Of a stretch of DNA of 64,000 nucleotides, positions 16,991-26,200 are shown one piece after another. The translations under genes were made by a program, and so were the position numbers. The first letter of the stretch is position 1; each line of letters begins with the position of its first letter. Source of the stretch: Palauibacter sp965207805 (GTDB lineage Bacteria; Gemmatimonadota; Gemmatimonadetes; Palauibacterales; Palauibacteraceae); the NCBI GenBank assembly GCA_965207805.1, contig OZ242312.1:3782001-3846000 (forward strand), in the 5' to 3' direction. The notes under the pieces were generated by a model that did no database searches, was not told the DNA's origin, and saw only the letters and a program-made list of their open reading frames with translations.

Positions 16991-17538
16991 CCCGCTTCTC
17001 CGCTGTCCCGTTCACGCTGAAGCGCAGCTCGGACCTCTGGGATGCGAGTGGTGGCTACGAGTCGACGACCGAGACCGCCCACGGCCTCGTGCGACTGGAA
17101 GCGGACCAACTGGTCATTCAGTGGCGGCTCGCCGTCCAAACCGAGAAGATGGGCGACACCTGGGAGACGAGTGAGACGATCGAGCCCGTAAAGGAGATCG
17201 TGATCCCGCTGGCCAAGGTGGCGGGCGCGGCCGTGCCTCCTCGCCGCTGGTGGCACATCGTGGCCCCCAGGCTGGTGATCGCGGCTTCGGACCTGCTGGC
17301 GTTCGAGAAGATCGCGGGCGAGCAGGGGCTCAAGCTGAAGCACCCCGCCAAGCTGGTTCTGCGGGTCAAGCGCGCGGATCGGCTCATTGCCGAGGAGTTC
17401 GCGGCGGAGCTGTCGCTGGCCGTGGCGCGCCTGCCGACTGGCCCTGCCGAAAGCGAAAGACTGGCCTCTCCGGCCCGCCACGCCGTCGCCCCGGGCGAAG
17501 TCGATGTTCCCGCCGAATCCCCTTCGGGAAGGACTTGA
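16987..17538 (+). CDS. hypothetical protein coupled to HigA
   Basis: This is a 183-residue protein translated from a GTG overlapping the HigA stop. It appears mostly beta-stranded (RFSAVPFTLKRSSDLW, HGLVRLEADQLVIQWRL, KEIVIPLAKVAGAAVPP), without membrane segments or signal peptide. I do not recognise a family. The repeated strand-turn pattern and the WWHIVAPRLVI motif suggest a PH-like or beta-barrel domain; this is a guess. Confidence 0.6.
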   Translation: MTRFSAVPFTLKRSSDLWDASGGYESTTETAHGLVRLEADQLVIQWRLAVQTEKMGDTWETSETIEPVKEIVIPLAKVAGAAVPPRRWWHIVAPRLVIAASDLLAFEKIAGEQGLKLKHPAKLVLRVKRADRLIAEEFAAELSLAVARLPTGPAESERLASPARHAVAPGEVDVPAESPSGRT

Positions 17539-17599
17539 TTGCATTGCAATCATTCGGTAGCTTCTCCGCCCGTTTCCGTCCCGCGAGGAGGCACGGCCG

Positions 17600-17845
17600 A
17601 TGGCGAGCATCACGATCCGCAATCTTGACGACGACGTAAAGACGCGTCTTCGCGTACGCGCCGCCGAGCATCACCGTTCGATGGAGGAGGAAGTGCGTAT
17701 CATCCTGCGCGATGCCGTCACCGGTCGTCGCACTGGTCCGCGAAACCTCGCGACGTTCACCCGCGAGTGCTTCGCGTCCCTTGGCGGCGTCGAACTCGAA
17801 CTTCCCCCCCGCGGCCCGATGCGTGCGCCTCCGGATTTCTCCTGA
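17600..17845 (+). CDS. FitA/VapB-like ribbon-helix-helix antitoxin
   Basis: This is an 81-residue protein with the FitA-like start MASITIRNLDDDVKTRLRVRAA and the helix SMEEEVRIILRDAV, which form a ribbon-helix-helix DNA-binding fold. The C-terminus would wrap the cognate toxin. It lies 9 bp upstream of the PIN-domain gene, with a GGAGG-type ribosome binding site near 17587. Autoregulation by the toxin-antitoxin complex is expected. Confidence 0.88.
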   Translation: MASITIRNLDDDVKTRLRVRAAEHHRSMEEEVRIILRDAVTGRRTGPRNLATFTRECFASLGGVELELPPRGPMRAPPDFS

Positions 17846-17854
17846 GCGGCTCTC

Positions 17855-18274
17855 ATGTTCGTAATAGATACGAATGTCGCGTCGGAACTGATGCGCACTG
17901 AACCGACGGCGGCAGTAGCGGCATGGATTGCTGGGCACGACGCGCAGGACATGTACCTGACGGCCGTCAGCGAAGCGGAATTGCTCTATGGTGTCGCGAT
18001 CCTGCCGGCCGGCAAGCGGCGGAACGCGCTCGAGGCTGCCATGACCCGCTGGCTCAATCTTGGCTTCAGAGAGCGTATCCTTCCGTTCGACAGCGCCGCC
18101 GCCCAAGCCTACGCGGAGATCGCCGCCGAACGCCGCCACGCCGGCCGACCGATCGGCGAGGCTGACTGCCAGATCGCCGCCATATCCCGCACACGCGGAG
18201 CCGTACTTGTCACGCGCAACGTGCGGGACTTCGAGGGTACGGGACTGGATGTGATCGATCCCTGGTCGGGATAA
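17855..18274 (+). CDS. VapC/FitB-like PIN-domain toxin
   Basis: This is a 139-residue PIN ribonuclease with the expected acidic residues: D5 in FVIDTNV, E40/E42 in VSEAELLYG, D104 in EADCQIAAI and D125 in RNVRDF. Length and sequence match the FitB branch of VapC toxins, which cleave RNA. It pairs with the adjacent FitA-like antitoxin. The active-site residues look intact. Confidence 0.9.
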   Translation: MFVIDTNVASELMRTEPTAAVAAWIAGHDAQDMYLTAVSEAELLYGVAILPAGKRRNALEAAMTRWLNLGFRERILPFDSAAAQAYAEIAAERRHAGRPIGEADCQIAAISRTRGAVLVTRNVRDFEGTGLDVIDPWSG

Positions 18275-18382
18275 TGGTTTGTTGCGGGTGGGACGGCTGT
18301 GGTCTAGCGTCGTGGGTGACGGCTTTTCGGTCTTGTTGGTGTAGCGCGGGAGATTGCATGTCTACGTTCGTGATGGTTCGCC

Positions 18383-19174
18383 GTGTCCAGGCAACGGGCA
18401 CCCAGGCGTGCGGACCTTTCGCAGCACTTCCTCCGGAGCAGGTCGCTTGCGGCTAGCCTGATCGCTCAGGCTCCCGTCACACGAAACGATCTGGTCGTCG
18501 AGGTCGGTGCGGGCCGCGGCATCCTCACTCGAGAGCTGGCGCGTCGATGCCGTGCGGTCGTTGCGGTAGAGTTCGACGGCGCGCTGGCCGAGGCCCTTCG
18601 CGCGCGCTTCCGGACTGACAGCCGTGTCACGATCGTCCGGTCCGACTTCCTGCGTTTTCGGCTGCCCGATGTCCCCTACAAGGTCATGGGGAACATCCCG
18701 TTCAACCGGACGGCCGCGATCGTCCGGCGACTCGTCCGGTCCGATTCGCCACCGCAGGACGCCTGGCTCGTAGTCCAGCGCGAAGCGGCCGAGCGGTTCG
18801 CCGGCCGTCCCTGTGCCCGGGAGACGCTGTCCTCGCTGCTGCTCAAGCCGTGGTGGCAGATCGAGATCGCGCGGCGCTTTCGCCGTACCGACTTCGATCC
18901 CCCGCCGAGCGTCGACGCCGTCGCGCTCTGGCTCGCCCGCCGCCCGCGACCGCTCGTGGACCGCTCCCAGGCTGCGGACTACCGGCGCTTCATCCGCAGT
19001 TGCTTCGGCCGCGACGGCCGATCGATCCGGCGGTGCCTGCGATCCGACTTCACGCGAACGCAGATCTCCCGGCTGGGTCGGGATCTCCGATTCGATCCCT
19101 CCGGAGCCCCCCGCGGCCTCACCTTCGACCAGTGGCTCGCACTGTTCCGGTTCCGGATGCTGACGCGACCCTAG
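18383..19174 (+). CDS. Erm-like 23S rRNA adenine N6-methyltransferase
   Basis: This is a 263-residue SAM-dependent methyltransferase. Erm enzymes methylate an adenine in domain V of 23S rRNA, giving macrolide, lincosamide and streptogramin B resistance. Motifs: an N-terminal SQHFL (residues 13-17), SAM-binding VGAGRG (41-46), AVEFD, and NIPFN (104-108), where KsgA usually has NLPYN. The arginine-rich C-terminus (RSCFGRDGRSIRRCL) is Erm-like and length is normal. Start is GTG at 18383 without a good Shine-Dalgarno, so a different start is possible. KsgA-like function cannot be fully excluded. Expression control might involve the upstream short frames. Confidence 0.78.
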   Translation: MSRQRAPRRADLSQHFLRSRSLAASLIAQAPVTRNDLVVEVGAGRGILTRELARRCRAVVAVEFDGALAEALRARFRTDSRVTIVRSDFLRFRLPDVPYKVMGNIPFNRTAAIVRRLVRSDSPPQDAWLVVQREAAERFAGRPCARETLSSLLLKPWWQIEIARRFRRTDFDPPPSVDAVALWLARRPRPLVDRSQAADYRRFIRSCFGRDGRSIRRCLRSDFTRTQISRLGRDLRFDPSGAPRGLTFDQWLALFRFRMLTRP

Positions 19175-19245
19175 ACGCCGATGGGGGAAGGGGAAAGGCA
19201 GCCGCGACCTGGACACGTTGGGGGGGATACGGTGGTACAGCTATC

Positions 19246-19422
19246 ATGGCAGGCATGAAAACGACCAGCGATATCCCGGATAAACACGAAGCATGGCTGC
19301 GCTCATGGCTCGATGCCGCCGATGAAGCGGTCAGGCAGGCGCCCGCGGGCCGTTCGGCGAGGGAAGAGTTGGCCGCCGACCGAAACCGGCTGGAGCCAGT
19401 GATTCACAGGAGTGCGCGATGA
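19246..19422 (+). CDS. small hypothetical protein upstream of S9 peptidase
   Basis: This is a 58-residue frame, mostly helical and charged (DKHEAWLRSWLDAADEAVRQAP, SAREELAADRNRLEPV), with no recognised family. Its stop codon overlaps the ATG of the S9 peptidase gene (ATGA at 19419), which supports real translation and coupling. A second ATG at 19255 would give 55 residues. It may be a leader frame rather than a functional protein. Confidence 0.4.
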   Translation: MAGMKTTSDIPDKHEAWLRSWLDAADEAVRQAPAGRSAREELAADRNRLEPVIHRSAR

Positions 19423-22232
19423 CTTGGACACTCGCCTCCCGTTTCCGGACGTTTGCGACGCTGGCCGCGCTTGGCGGGCTCGCGTTCGGCCTTCCGTCCT
19501 CCGCTTCCCCCCAGGAGCGACCGCTCGTCACGCCGGACGACTATGGCCGCTGGGAGCGGCTTGGGGGTGTCGAGTTCTCGCCGCTCGGTGACTGGATCGC
19601 CTACGAGGTCACGCGGGTGGACGAGACGTCGGAACTCCGCGTGCGCAGGATCGAGGAGGACTCGGTCCGCGTTTTCCCGTGGGGGTCGGAGCCGCGCTTC
19701 TCCCCCGACGGGCGCTGGCTGGCCTGGACGATCGGTCTGCCGCCGGAGGAACGGGAGCGGCTGGCGGAGAGCGACGAGCCGGTGCGCGAGAAGGCGTCGG
19801 TGATGGACCTGGAGACCGGGGAAATCCGCGAGTTCGAGGCGGTCTCCGAGGGGCGCTTCGACGCCTCCGGGCGGTACGTGGCGCTGCGCGGCTATTCGCC
19901 GGAAGAGCCGCCGGGCAAGGGCGCCGACGTCCGCATCGTCACGCTGGCGACGGGGACGGAGACCTCCTTCGGGAACGTGAGCGAGATGGCCTGGAGCCCA
20001 GGCGGATCTCTTCTGGCACTCGCCGTCGCGACGGGCGCCGATGTGGGCAACGGCGTGCAGGTGTATGACGCCGATGCCGGGATCCTGCGCTCGGCCGACG
20101 CCTCCGGTTCCGCCTACCGGAGCCTCCGCTGGCGCGACGACTCCGCGGATCTGGCCGCCCTCCGCTCCCGGGAAGCGGCTTCCGCGGACGGCGCCGCCTA
20201 CGACGTGCTGGCGTGGCGGGATCTGGACCGCGGGGTCGAGATGATGGTGCTCGGCGCGAACGCGACCGGCGTCCCGGACACGCTCGAGGCGGTCCGGCAC
20301 CGCGCCCCGGCCTGGTCGGACGACGGCCGCATGATCTCCCTGGGGCTCCGGCCGATCGAGCCGGAAGCGGGCGATGATGCCGATGAGGGCGACGACGAGC
20401 CGGAGGGTGAGGACGCCCCGGCCGACGACGCCGAACCTGACCTTCCCGGCCTGCAGATCTGGCACACGAGCGATGTTCGTCTCTTCCCGGAGCAGAGGGT
20501 CTCGGAGAACCGCGACGCCGCGCGGTCGCTGCTCGCCGTCTGGCACCTCGACGACGACCGGGCGGTCGTCCTCGGATCCGACCTCATGGGCGCGGCCCAA
20601 CTCCTGGAGGGCTGGGAGTACGCGCTGGAGGACATCAGCGAACCCTACCCCTGGGGCGCGATGTTCGGCCGTCCGTACCACGACGTGTGGGCGATCGACG
20701 CGGACACCGGCGAGCGCCGCCGGCTCCTGACCCGCGTGCGCTACGAATGGCCGAGCGCGGGCGGCGACTGGCTCCTCTCGTGGGACGGCTCCGCCTACCA
20801 CAGCCTCCACATCGCCACGGGCGAACGGCATGACATCACGTCGGCTCTCGCCGCCGAGTTCGCGGACACGGGTTACGACACGCCCACCGACGTCACCCCT
20901 CCGCACGATTTCGGTCCCGGCGGCTGGATCGACGGGGACCAGGCCGTCCTCCTTTATGACGAGCACGACATCTGGCGCGTCGCGCCCGACGGCTCCGGAG
21001 GCGAGCGGCTGACGCGCGGGGCGGAGATGGGGATCGTCCACGCGCTGACCCGCGTCACCGACGATGACGAGCCCGGCATCGACCCCGACTCGCGCCCGTA
21101 CCTGTCCCTCTACAACGAGGCGACGGAGCAGCGCGGCTACGCCCGCTTCGCCGCCGGCTGGGCCGATGCTCCGGCCGGAGATGTGGCCGAGACCCTGATC
21201 CTGGAGGACGCGCGCCTGGCCGGCCTCACCCGCGCCGACAGCGCCGACGTCCTGCTCTACCGTTCCGAGCGCTTCGACGACCCGCCGGACTACTTCGTCG
21301 CGGGCCCGGATCTCGCCGACCCCTCGCAGGTAACGGCGATCAACCCCTTCATCGACGAGGTGGCGTGGGGCCGGGCGGAACTCGTCGACTTCGTGAGCGA
21401 ATCGGGCCGCGACCTCCAGTTCGTCCTCCTCCTCCCCGCGAACTACGAGGAGGGCCGCGCCGTCCCCACGATCGTGTACACGTACGAGATCCTCTCGCCG
21501 CAGATGCACTTCTTCCGAGTCCCCAGCGAGCGGGACTACTACAACTACACGGCCTGGACCCAGCACGGGTACGCGGTGCTGCTGCCGGACATCGTCTACC
21601 GGGCGCGGGATCCGGGCGTGAGCGCGCTGGAGTCCGTGCGCGCGGCGGTGGCCAAGGCGGTCGAGATGGGGGTGACGGATCCGGACGCGGTCGGCCTCAT
21701 CGGGCACTCGTGGGGCGGCTACCAGGCGACGTTCCTGCCCACGCGGACCGACATCTTCGCGGCGTCCGTGGCCGGCGCGCCGCTCACCGACTTCGTGAGT
21801 TTCATGGGCCAGTTGCACTGGAACCCGGGGATCGCCGAAGTGAGCCACTGGGAGACCGGCCAGGCCCGCATGGAGGTGCCGTTCTGGGAGGACCCGGAGG
21901 CGCACCGCCGGAATTCGCCCATCCACGAGGTGCAGAACATGGAGACGCCGCTGCTGATGGCGTTCGGCAATGAGGACGGCGTGGTGGACTGGGACCAGGG
22001 GACCGAGTTCTTCAACTTCGCCCGCCGCGCCGAGAAACAGATGGTGCTCCTCGTCTATGAAGGGGAGGACCACGGTTTCCGCGAGGAGGCGAACCAGAAG
22101 GACTACCACCGGCGCATCCTCGAGTGGTTCGGGCACTACCTCAAGGGCGAGCCCGCCCCCGCGTGGATTACGGAAGGGGTGGCGCTCGACGCGCTGGAGG
22201 AAGAGAAGAAGCGCGTGGCCGGGAAGCCGTGA
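19419..22232 (+). CDS. exported S9 family serine peptidase
   Basis: This is a 937-residue prolyl-oligopeptidase/DPP-like protein. A signal peptide ends near ASPQE (about residue 33). A propeller domain follows, with WD40-like segments such as EPRFSPDGRWLAW and VSEMAWSPGGSLLALAV. The C-terminal alpha/beta-hydrolase domain has the catalytic triad Ser764 (GHSWGGY), Asp853 (GNEDG) and His885 (EDHGF). It probably cleaves peptides in the periplasm or outside the cell. The region DDADEGDDEPEGEDAPADD is an acidic low-complexity insert between propeller segments (about residues 320-340). The stop overlaps the next gene (GTGA). Confidence 0.92.
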   Translation: MTWTLASRFRTFATLAALGGLAFGLPSSASPQERPLVTPDDYGRWERLGGVEFSPLGDWIAYEVTRVDETSELRVRRIEEDSVRVFPWGSEPRFSPDGRWLAWTIGLPPEERERLAESDEPVREKASVMDLETGEIREFEAVSEGRFDASGRYVALRGYSPEEPPGKGADVRIVTLATGTETSFGNVSEMAWSPGGSLLALAVATGADVGNGVQVYDADAGILRSADASGSAYRSLRWRDDSADLAALRSREAASADGAAYDVLAWRDLDRGVEMMVLGANATGVPDTLEAVRHRAPAWSDDGRMISLGLRPIEPEAGDDADEGDDEPEGEDAPADDAEPDLPGLQIWHTSDVRLFPEQRVSENRDAARSLLAVWHLDDDRAVVLGSDLMGAAQLLEGWEYALEDISEPYPWGAMFGRPYHDVWAIDADTGERRRLLTRVRYEWPSAGGDWLLSWDGSAYHSLHIATGERHDITSALAAEFADTGYDTPTDVTPPHDFGPGGWIDGDQAVLLYDEHDIWRVAPDGSGGERLTRGAEMGIVHALTRVTDDDEPGIDPDSRPYLSLYNEATEQRGYARFAAGWADAPAGDVAETLILEDARLAGLTRADSADVLLYRSERFDDPPDYFVAGPDLADPSQVTAINPFIDEVAWGRAELVDFVSESGRDLQFVLLLPANYEEGRAVPTIVYTYEILSPQMHFFRVPSERDYYNYTAWTQHGYAVLLPDIVYRARDPGVSALESVRAAVAKAVEMGVTDPDAVGLIGHSWGGYQATFLPTRTDIFAASVAGAPLTDFVSFMGQLHWNPGIAEVSHWETGQARMEVPFWEDPEAHRRNSPIHEVQNMETPLLMAFGNEDGVVDWDQGTEFFNFARRAEKQMVLLVYEGEDHGFREEANQKDYHRRILEWFGHYLKGEPAPAWITEGVALDALEEEKKRVAGKP

Positions 22233-23200
22233 CGCCCGCCGGGGCGCGCACCTGCCCGAACTGCGGCCGCGACCGGCCGGAGAGCTTCTGCGCGCACTGT
22301 GGGCAGAGCGACCGGGACTACGCCCGCGCGCTCTGGTCCGTCGCGGGCGAGTTTGTGCGCGAGACGTTCGAGGTGGATTCCCGGCTCTTTCGCACGTTGA
22401 AGCTGCTCATGTTCAGGCCCGGAAGCCTTACCAGGGAGTTCTCCCGCAACCGCCGCGCCGGCTTCGTGTCGCCGGTCAGGCTCTACATCTTCGCCAGCTT
22501 CGTCTTCTTCCTCCTGCTGTCGCTGCGGGGAGACTTCGGTGCTGCGGGCGCACTGAACCTGAACGAAGATAATGTCGGGAGCAGCCTGACCGGCGAGCAG
22601 CCGGAAGAGGCCACGGCCCAGCCCCCGACGGAAGAGCACCTCGAGGCCTTCAGGGCGGCACTGCCCCCGGAGCAGCGCAGGAAGGCCGACGACATTCTTG
22701 CCCGGCCGGAAGGCAATGTCGCAAGGCAGATCCTTGTTGGCGTGGCCTCGCGAGGCGGCGTCGCGGAGGCGGGGTGGGCCGACAGGTTCCTGCTGCTCTC
22801 GGGGATCGACATGCTTCACGATCCGTCGGTCATCCCACGCCGTCTCCTCTCGAACATGCCGATCGCGATGTTCTGCCTGCTCCCGTTCCTCGGGCTCATC
22901 CTCGCCGTCTTCCATTTTCGGAGAAAGCGCTTCTACGTGGAGCATCTGGTATTCGCCATCCACATCCAGACCTTCACGTTTCTCATCTACTCGGTCGCGC
23001 TTCTGCTCCCCGAATCGGGGCCGGGCTTATGGGTCCGTGCGGGCTGCCTGCTGGTTCCGTACCCCTACTTCGTCGTTGCCCTCCGACGCTACTACGAGAA
23101 CGGCTGGGTGCTGTCGGTGGCGAAGTCGGTCGGCGCGTACGTGCTCTACTCGCTGGCGCTGATCCCCGCGTTCATTCTCTCGGTGTTCGTGACCGGCTAG
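22229..23200 (+). CDS. DUF3667 family membrane protein
   Basis: This is a 323-residue protein with an N-terminal zinc ribbon (CPNCGRDRPESFCAHCGQ) followed by the DUF3667 region (VAGEFVRETFEVDSRLFRTLKLLMFRPG and REFSRNRRAGFVSPVRLYIFASFVFF), then several membrane helices (about 90-110, 215-240, 250-272, 275-295 and 300-323). Function unknown. GTG start at 22229 overlaps the S9 peptidase stop, giving translational coupling. Confidence 0.85.
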   Translation: MTPAGARTCPNCGRDRPESFCAHCGQSDRDYARALWSVAGEFVRETFEVDSRLFRTLKLLMFRPGSLTREFSRNRRAGFVSPVRLYIFASFVFFLLLSLRGDFGAAGALNLNEDNVGSSLTGEQPEEATAQPPTEEHLEAFRAALPPEQRRKADDILARPEGNVARQILVGVASRGGVAEAGWADRFLLLSGIDMLHDPSVIPRRLLSNMPIAMFCLLPFLGLILAVFHFRRKRFYVEHLVFAIHIQTFTFLIYSVALLLPESGPGLWVRAGCLLVPYPYFVVALRRYYENGWVLSVAKSVGAYVLYSLALIPAFILSVFVTG

Positions 23201-23226
23201 CTCCGCTTCGCCGGCGTAGGCGACAT

Positions 23227-24522
23227 CTATGCCGGGCCGAGCAGTTCGAGCGCCGCGAGCGCCAGCGCCTGCGTGCATGTCACGAGGTCGTCGATCGCGC
23301 AGGACTCGTCCGGCTGGTGGGCCTCCTCGAGGGGGCCGGGGCCGTAGGCCACGCAGTGCTCGATGCCGGCGATGCGGGCGAAGTGCTTCTGGTCGTAGGT
23401 GCCGGGGCTCGCCACGAGTTCCGGCGGGCGGCCGACGGCCGTCTCCACCGCGCGGGACAGGGCGGCCACGAGCGGCGAACCGGGCGGTGCGGAGGTCGGG
23501 TGCACGACCATGCGCTCCTCGATCGTGAACCGACGTTCCGGGTCGTCGTCCTCCACCGCCGCGATGAGGCGCGCGATCTCGGCGCGCACCTCCTCGAAGG
23601 TCTCCTCGGGGATGAAGCGGCGGTCGAACGTCGCGACGCAGCGGTCGGCCACGCAGGGCGACTGGGTGGTCTCGCCGGCCTGGCCGCCCGTGATCGCGTT
23701 GACGTTCAGAGAGGGACGCCGGGAGGGCTCCGGCACGACGGGCAGCGCAGAGAGCCGCGTCGCGAGTTCGGGTGCGAGCCGGGTCCGGAAGGCCTCCAGC
23801 AGGGCGCCCATGTCCTCGATGGCGCTGCGGCCGAGGTGGCTCATGCTGCCGTGGGCCTCGTGGCCGTGCGCGATCACGTCGAACCAGTAGACGCCCCGGT
23901 GCCCCAGGCACACGCGCGCGGGTCCGAACGGCTCGGGGATGATCGCGTACCGGGTGTCGTCGCTCGAGATGATCCCCGCTTCGCACAGGTGCGCGACCCC
24001 GGCGAAGCCGCCGCTCTCCTCGTCGACGGTGGCACTGATGTCCACGGCGCCGGCGAGTTCGACCCCGGCCCGCCGCAGCGCCTCGACCGCGAACACCGCG
24101 GCCGCGATCCCCGACTTCATGTCCGACGCCCCCCGCCCGTAGATGCGCGCTTCGCGCACCACGCCCGCGAACGGGTCGACCGTCCACTCCTCGCCCGGCG
24201 GGACCACGTCGAAGTGGCCGTTCAGATGGAGCCGCGGGCGTCCCGGCCGGGCCGCACCCCGTCCCACCACGTTCACCCGCGGGTGTTCGGCCGTGTGCTC
24301 GGGGCGCCCCTCCGCCTCCACGTACTCGACCGCCAGGCCCGTCATCTCCAGCCGGTGGCCGATCAGTTCGGCGCACTCCCGGTAACACGCCCCAGGCGGA
24401 TTCACGGTCGGGATCCGGATCATCTCCGCCGTGAACGCCACGATCTCGTCGCGCGCGGCCTCCACTTCGGCGAGGACGCGGTCCTCCCGGCGAAGGCCGG
24501 TCGGCGAGTTCACGTGGGGCAT
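23227..24522 (-). CDS. M20 family metallopeptidase (ArgE/DapE-like)
   Basis: This is a 431-residue zinc amidohydrolase. Metal and catalytic residues are His103 and Asp105 (NGHFDVVPP), Asp134 (GASDMKSG), Glu168-Glu169 (DEESGG), Glu around 198 (IPEPFG) and the C-terminal His in EEAHQPDE. The dimerisation lid domain is at about residues 205-330. It deacylates an N-acyl amino acid or cuts a dipeptide; the exact substrate is not evident. Divergent from the SDR gene. Confidence 0.9.
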   Translation of the reverse strand: MPHVNSPTGLRREDRVLAEVEAARDEIVAFTAEMIRIPTVNPPGACYRECAELIGHRLEMTGLAVEYVEAEGRPEHTAEHPRVNVVGRGAARPGRPRLHLNGHFDVVPPGEEWTVDPFAGVVREARIYGRGASDMKSGIAAAVFAVEALRRAGVELAGAVDISATVDEESGGFAGVAHLCEAGIISSDDTRYAIIPEPFGPARVCLGHRGVYWFDVIAHGHEAHGSMSHLGRSAIEDMGALLEAFRTRLAPELATRLSALPVVPEPSRRPSLNVNAITGGQAGETTQSPCVADRCVATFDRRFIPEETFEEVRAEIARLIAAVEDDDPERRFTIEERMVVHPTSAPPGSPLVAALSRAVETAVGRPPELVASPGTYDQKHFARIAGIEHCVAYGPGPLEEAHQPDESCAIDDLVTCTQALALAALELLGPA

Positions 24523-24646
24523 GCCGATCTCCCAGCTGAAGGACGCGCGGGCCGAGTTGCCCGGCGTATGCGGCCCCTACATTGTGTCGCGCCTCACACT
24601 ACACGAAACCCTGCATACCACACGAAAGCCCTGCCCGAGAATCTCC

Positions 24647-25435
24647 ATGACCAAAATGTTCAGCCTGGAAGGACGCACGGCCGCCGTCGTCGGGGGCGGC
24701 TCCGGCATCGGCGAAGCCGTCGCCATCGGGTGCGCCGAGGCGGGCGCGCACGTCTCCTGCCTCGACATCGACGCGGACGCCGCAGCCGACACCGCGGCGA
24801 CCATTCGCGCGGCGGGAGGCGAGGCCGACTCCTCCCACCTCGACATCAGGGACGGCGCGGCCATCACCGCCGCGTTCGAGGAGATCGCGACGGCCCACGG
24901 GTCCCTCGACGTCGTCGTCTGCACTCCGGGCGTGAACGTGCGCAAGCCGCTCCTCGACTATACCGACGAGGAGATCGACCGCGTTCTGGGCCTCAACCTC
25001 AAGGGCGGCGCGCACGTCATCCAGTCCGCGGGACGGATCATGAGCGCGCAGGGATCGGGGTCCATCATCCTCTTCAGTTCGATCCGGTCGGTGGTGGTCG
25101 AGCCGGGGCAGAGCATGTACGCCGCCACCAAGGCGGGGATCGTGCAGATGGTGCGCACCGCCGCGGCCGAACTCGGACCTCGCGGGGTGCGGGTGAACGC
25201 GGTGGCGCCCGGCGTCATCGACACGCCGCTCACCGCCCCGATCAAGGACAAGCCGGACTGGTACGGCGCCTACGCCGCGCGCAACATCATGAACCGCTGG
25301 GGGAGCGCCGCGGAGATGGCCGGCCCGACCGTCTTCCTCGCTTCGGACGCCGCGAGCTACGTCACCGGCACGGTCCTGTTCGCCGACGGCGGCTGGACCG
25401 CCATCGACGGGAGGTACACGCCGCCCGCAGGTTGA
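24647..25435 (+). CDS. SDR family oxidoreductase
   Basis: This is a 262-residue classical short-chain dehydrogenase. The cofactor motif GGGSGIG is at residues 16-22, with an Asp at the end of strand 2 (CLDIDADA) indicating NAD preference. The catalytic Tyr158 and Lys162 are in YAATK and Ser is in SSIRS. The end VTGTVLFADGGW is typical. Start chosen at the ATG at 24647, directly before the Rossmann strand; an upstream in-frame extension would run into the divergent promoter region. Substrate unknown. Confidence 0.9.
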   Translation: MTKMFSLEGRTAAVVGGGSGIGEAVAIGCAEAGAHVSCLDIDADAAADTAATIRAAGGEADSSHLDIRDGAAITAAFEEIATAHGSLDVVVCTPGVNVRKPLLDYTDEEIDRVLGLNLKGGAHVIQSAGRIMSAQGSGSIILFSSIRSVVVEPGQSMYAATKAGIVQMVRTAAAELGPRGVRVNAVAPGVIDTPLTAPIKDKPDWYGAYAARNIMNRWGSAAEMAGPTVFLASDAASYVTGTVLFADGGWTAIDGRYTPPAG

Positions 25436-25494
25436 CTTCGAACCTCTGATCTCCGGCAGTCGATCGCGCGACACCTTCTTCCGGGAGAAAGAAC

Positions 25495-26166
25495 ATGGAC
25501 GACGCCAATCCGGCGACCGGCGACGCGACGGGCTCCGACGCCGGCTTCCAGGACCCGACCATGCTCGCGAAGTGGACCCGGGTCTTTCTCTACGCAGGTA
25601 TCGCGGTGGCGATCGTGTCGGCATGGGAGGTGGCCGGCGAGCTGGGGCTGTACGGAGGGGCGGGATCGCAGGAAGGCCGGACGCCCGTCGCGATTCTCTG
25701 GTTCCTGGCTCAAATGGCGATCGGGCTCACCACCGTGATCCTCGTGCTCATGTGGACCTATCGCGCCAACCACAATGCCAGGCAGTTGGGCGCGGCCGAC
25801 ATGCGCTTCACGCCCGGATGGGCGGTCGGCTGGTATTTCATCCCGATCGCGTGGTTCTGGAAGCCGTATCAGGCCATGACCGAGATCTGGCGCGCCTCCG
25901 TGAACCCTTCCGACTGGAGAGCGACACCGGTATCGCCCCTGCTGCGCTGGTGGTGGGGCCTGTGGATCGTGCCGTCCTGGGGCCTGGACGGCGTGGATCT
26001 GGTGGCGAGCTTTCGTCTGGACGAGGCGGGCTTCGAGACCGTGGACGCGGCCACGAATCTGGTCGAAAACCTGCTGGACATTCCGCTGGCGTTCGTCCTC
26101 GTGGCCATCATCACAGCCGTCACTCAGCTCCAGACCGCACACCACCGGCGCCAAAGCGAGACTTGA
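25495..26166 (+). CDS. DUF4328 domain membrane protein
   Basis: This is a 223-residue protein with four hydrophobic segments (about 27-50, 62-85, 105-125 and 185-210). The MWTYRANHNARQLGA and FTPGWAVGWYFIPIAWFWKPYQAM stretches and the WWWGLWI segment are diagnostic of DUF4328. Function unknown. A GGGAGAAAGA sequence about 7 bp upstream serves as ribosome binding site. Confidence 0.87.
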   Translation: MDDANPATGDATGSDAGFQDPTMLAKWTRVFLYAGIAVAIVSAWEVAGELGLYGGAGSQEGRTPVAILWFLAQMAIGLTTVILVLMWTYRANHNARQLGAADMRFTPGWAVGWYFIPIAWFWKPYQAMTEIWRASVNPSDWRATPVSPLLRWWWGLWIVPSWGLDGVDLVASFRLDEAGFETVDAATNLVENLLDIPLAFVLVAIITAVTQLQTAHHRRQSET

Positions 26167-26200
26167 CCACTTCACACTCAACGGATGAGGGCAGCGAGGA

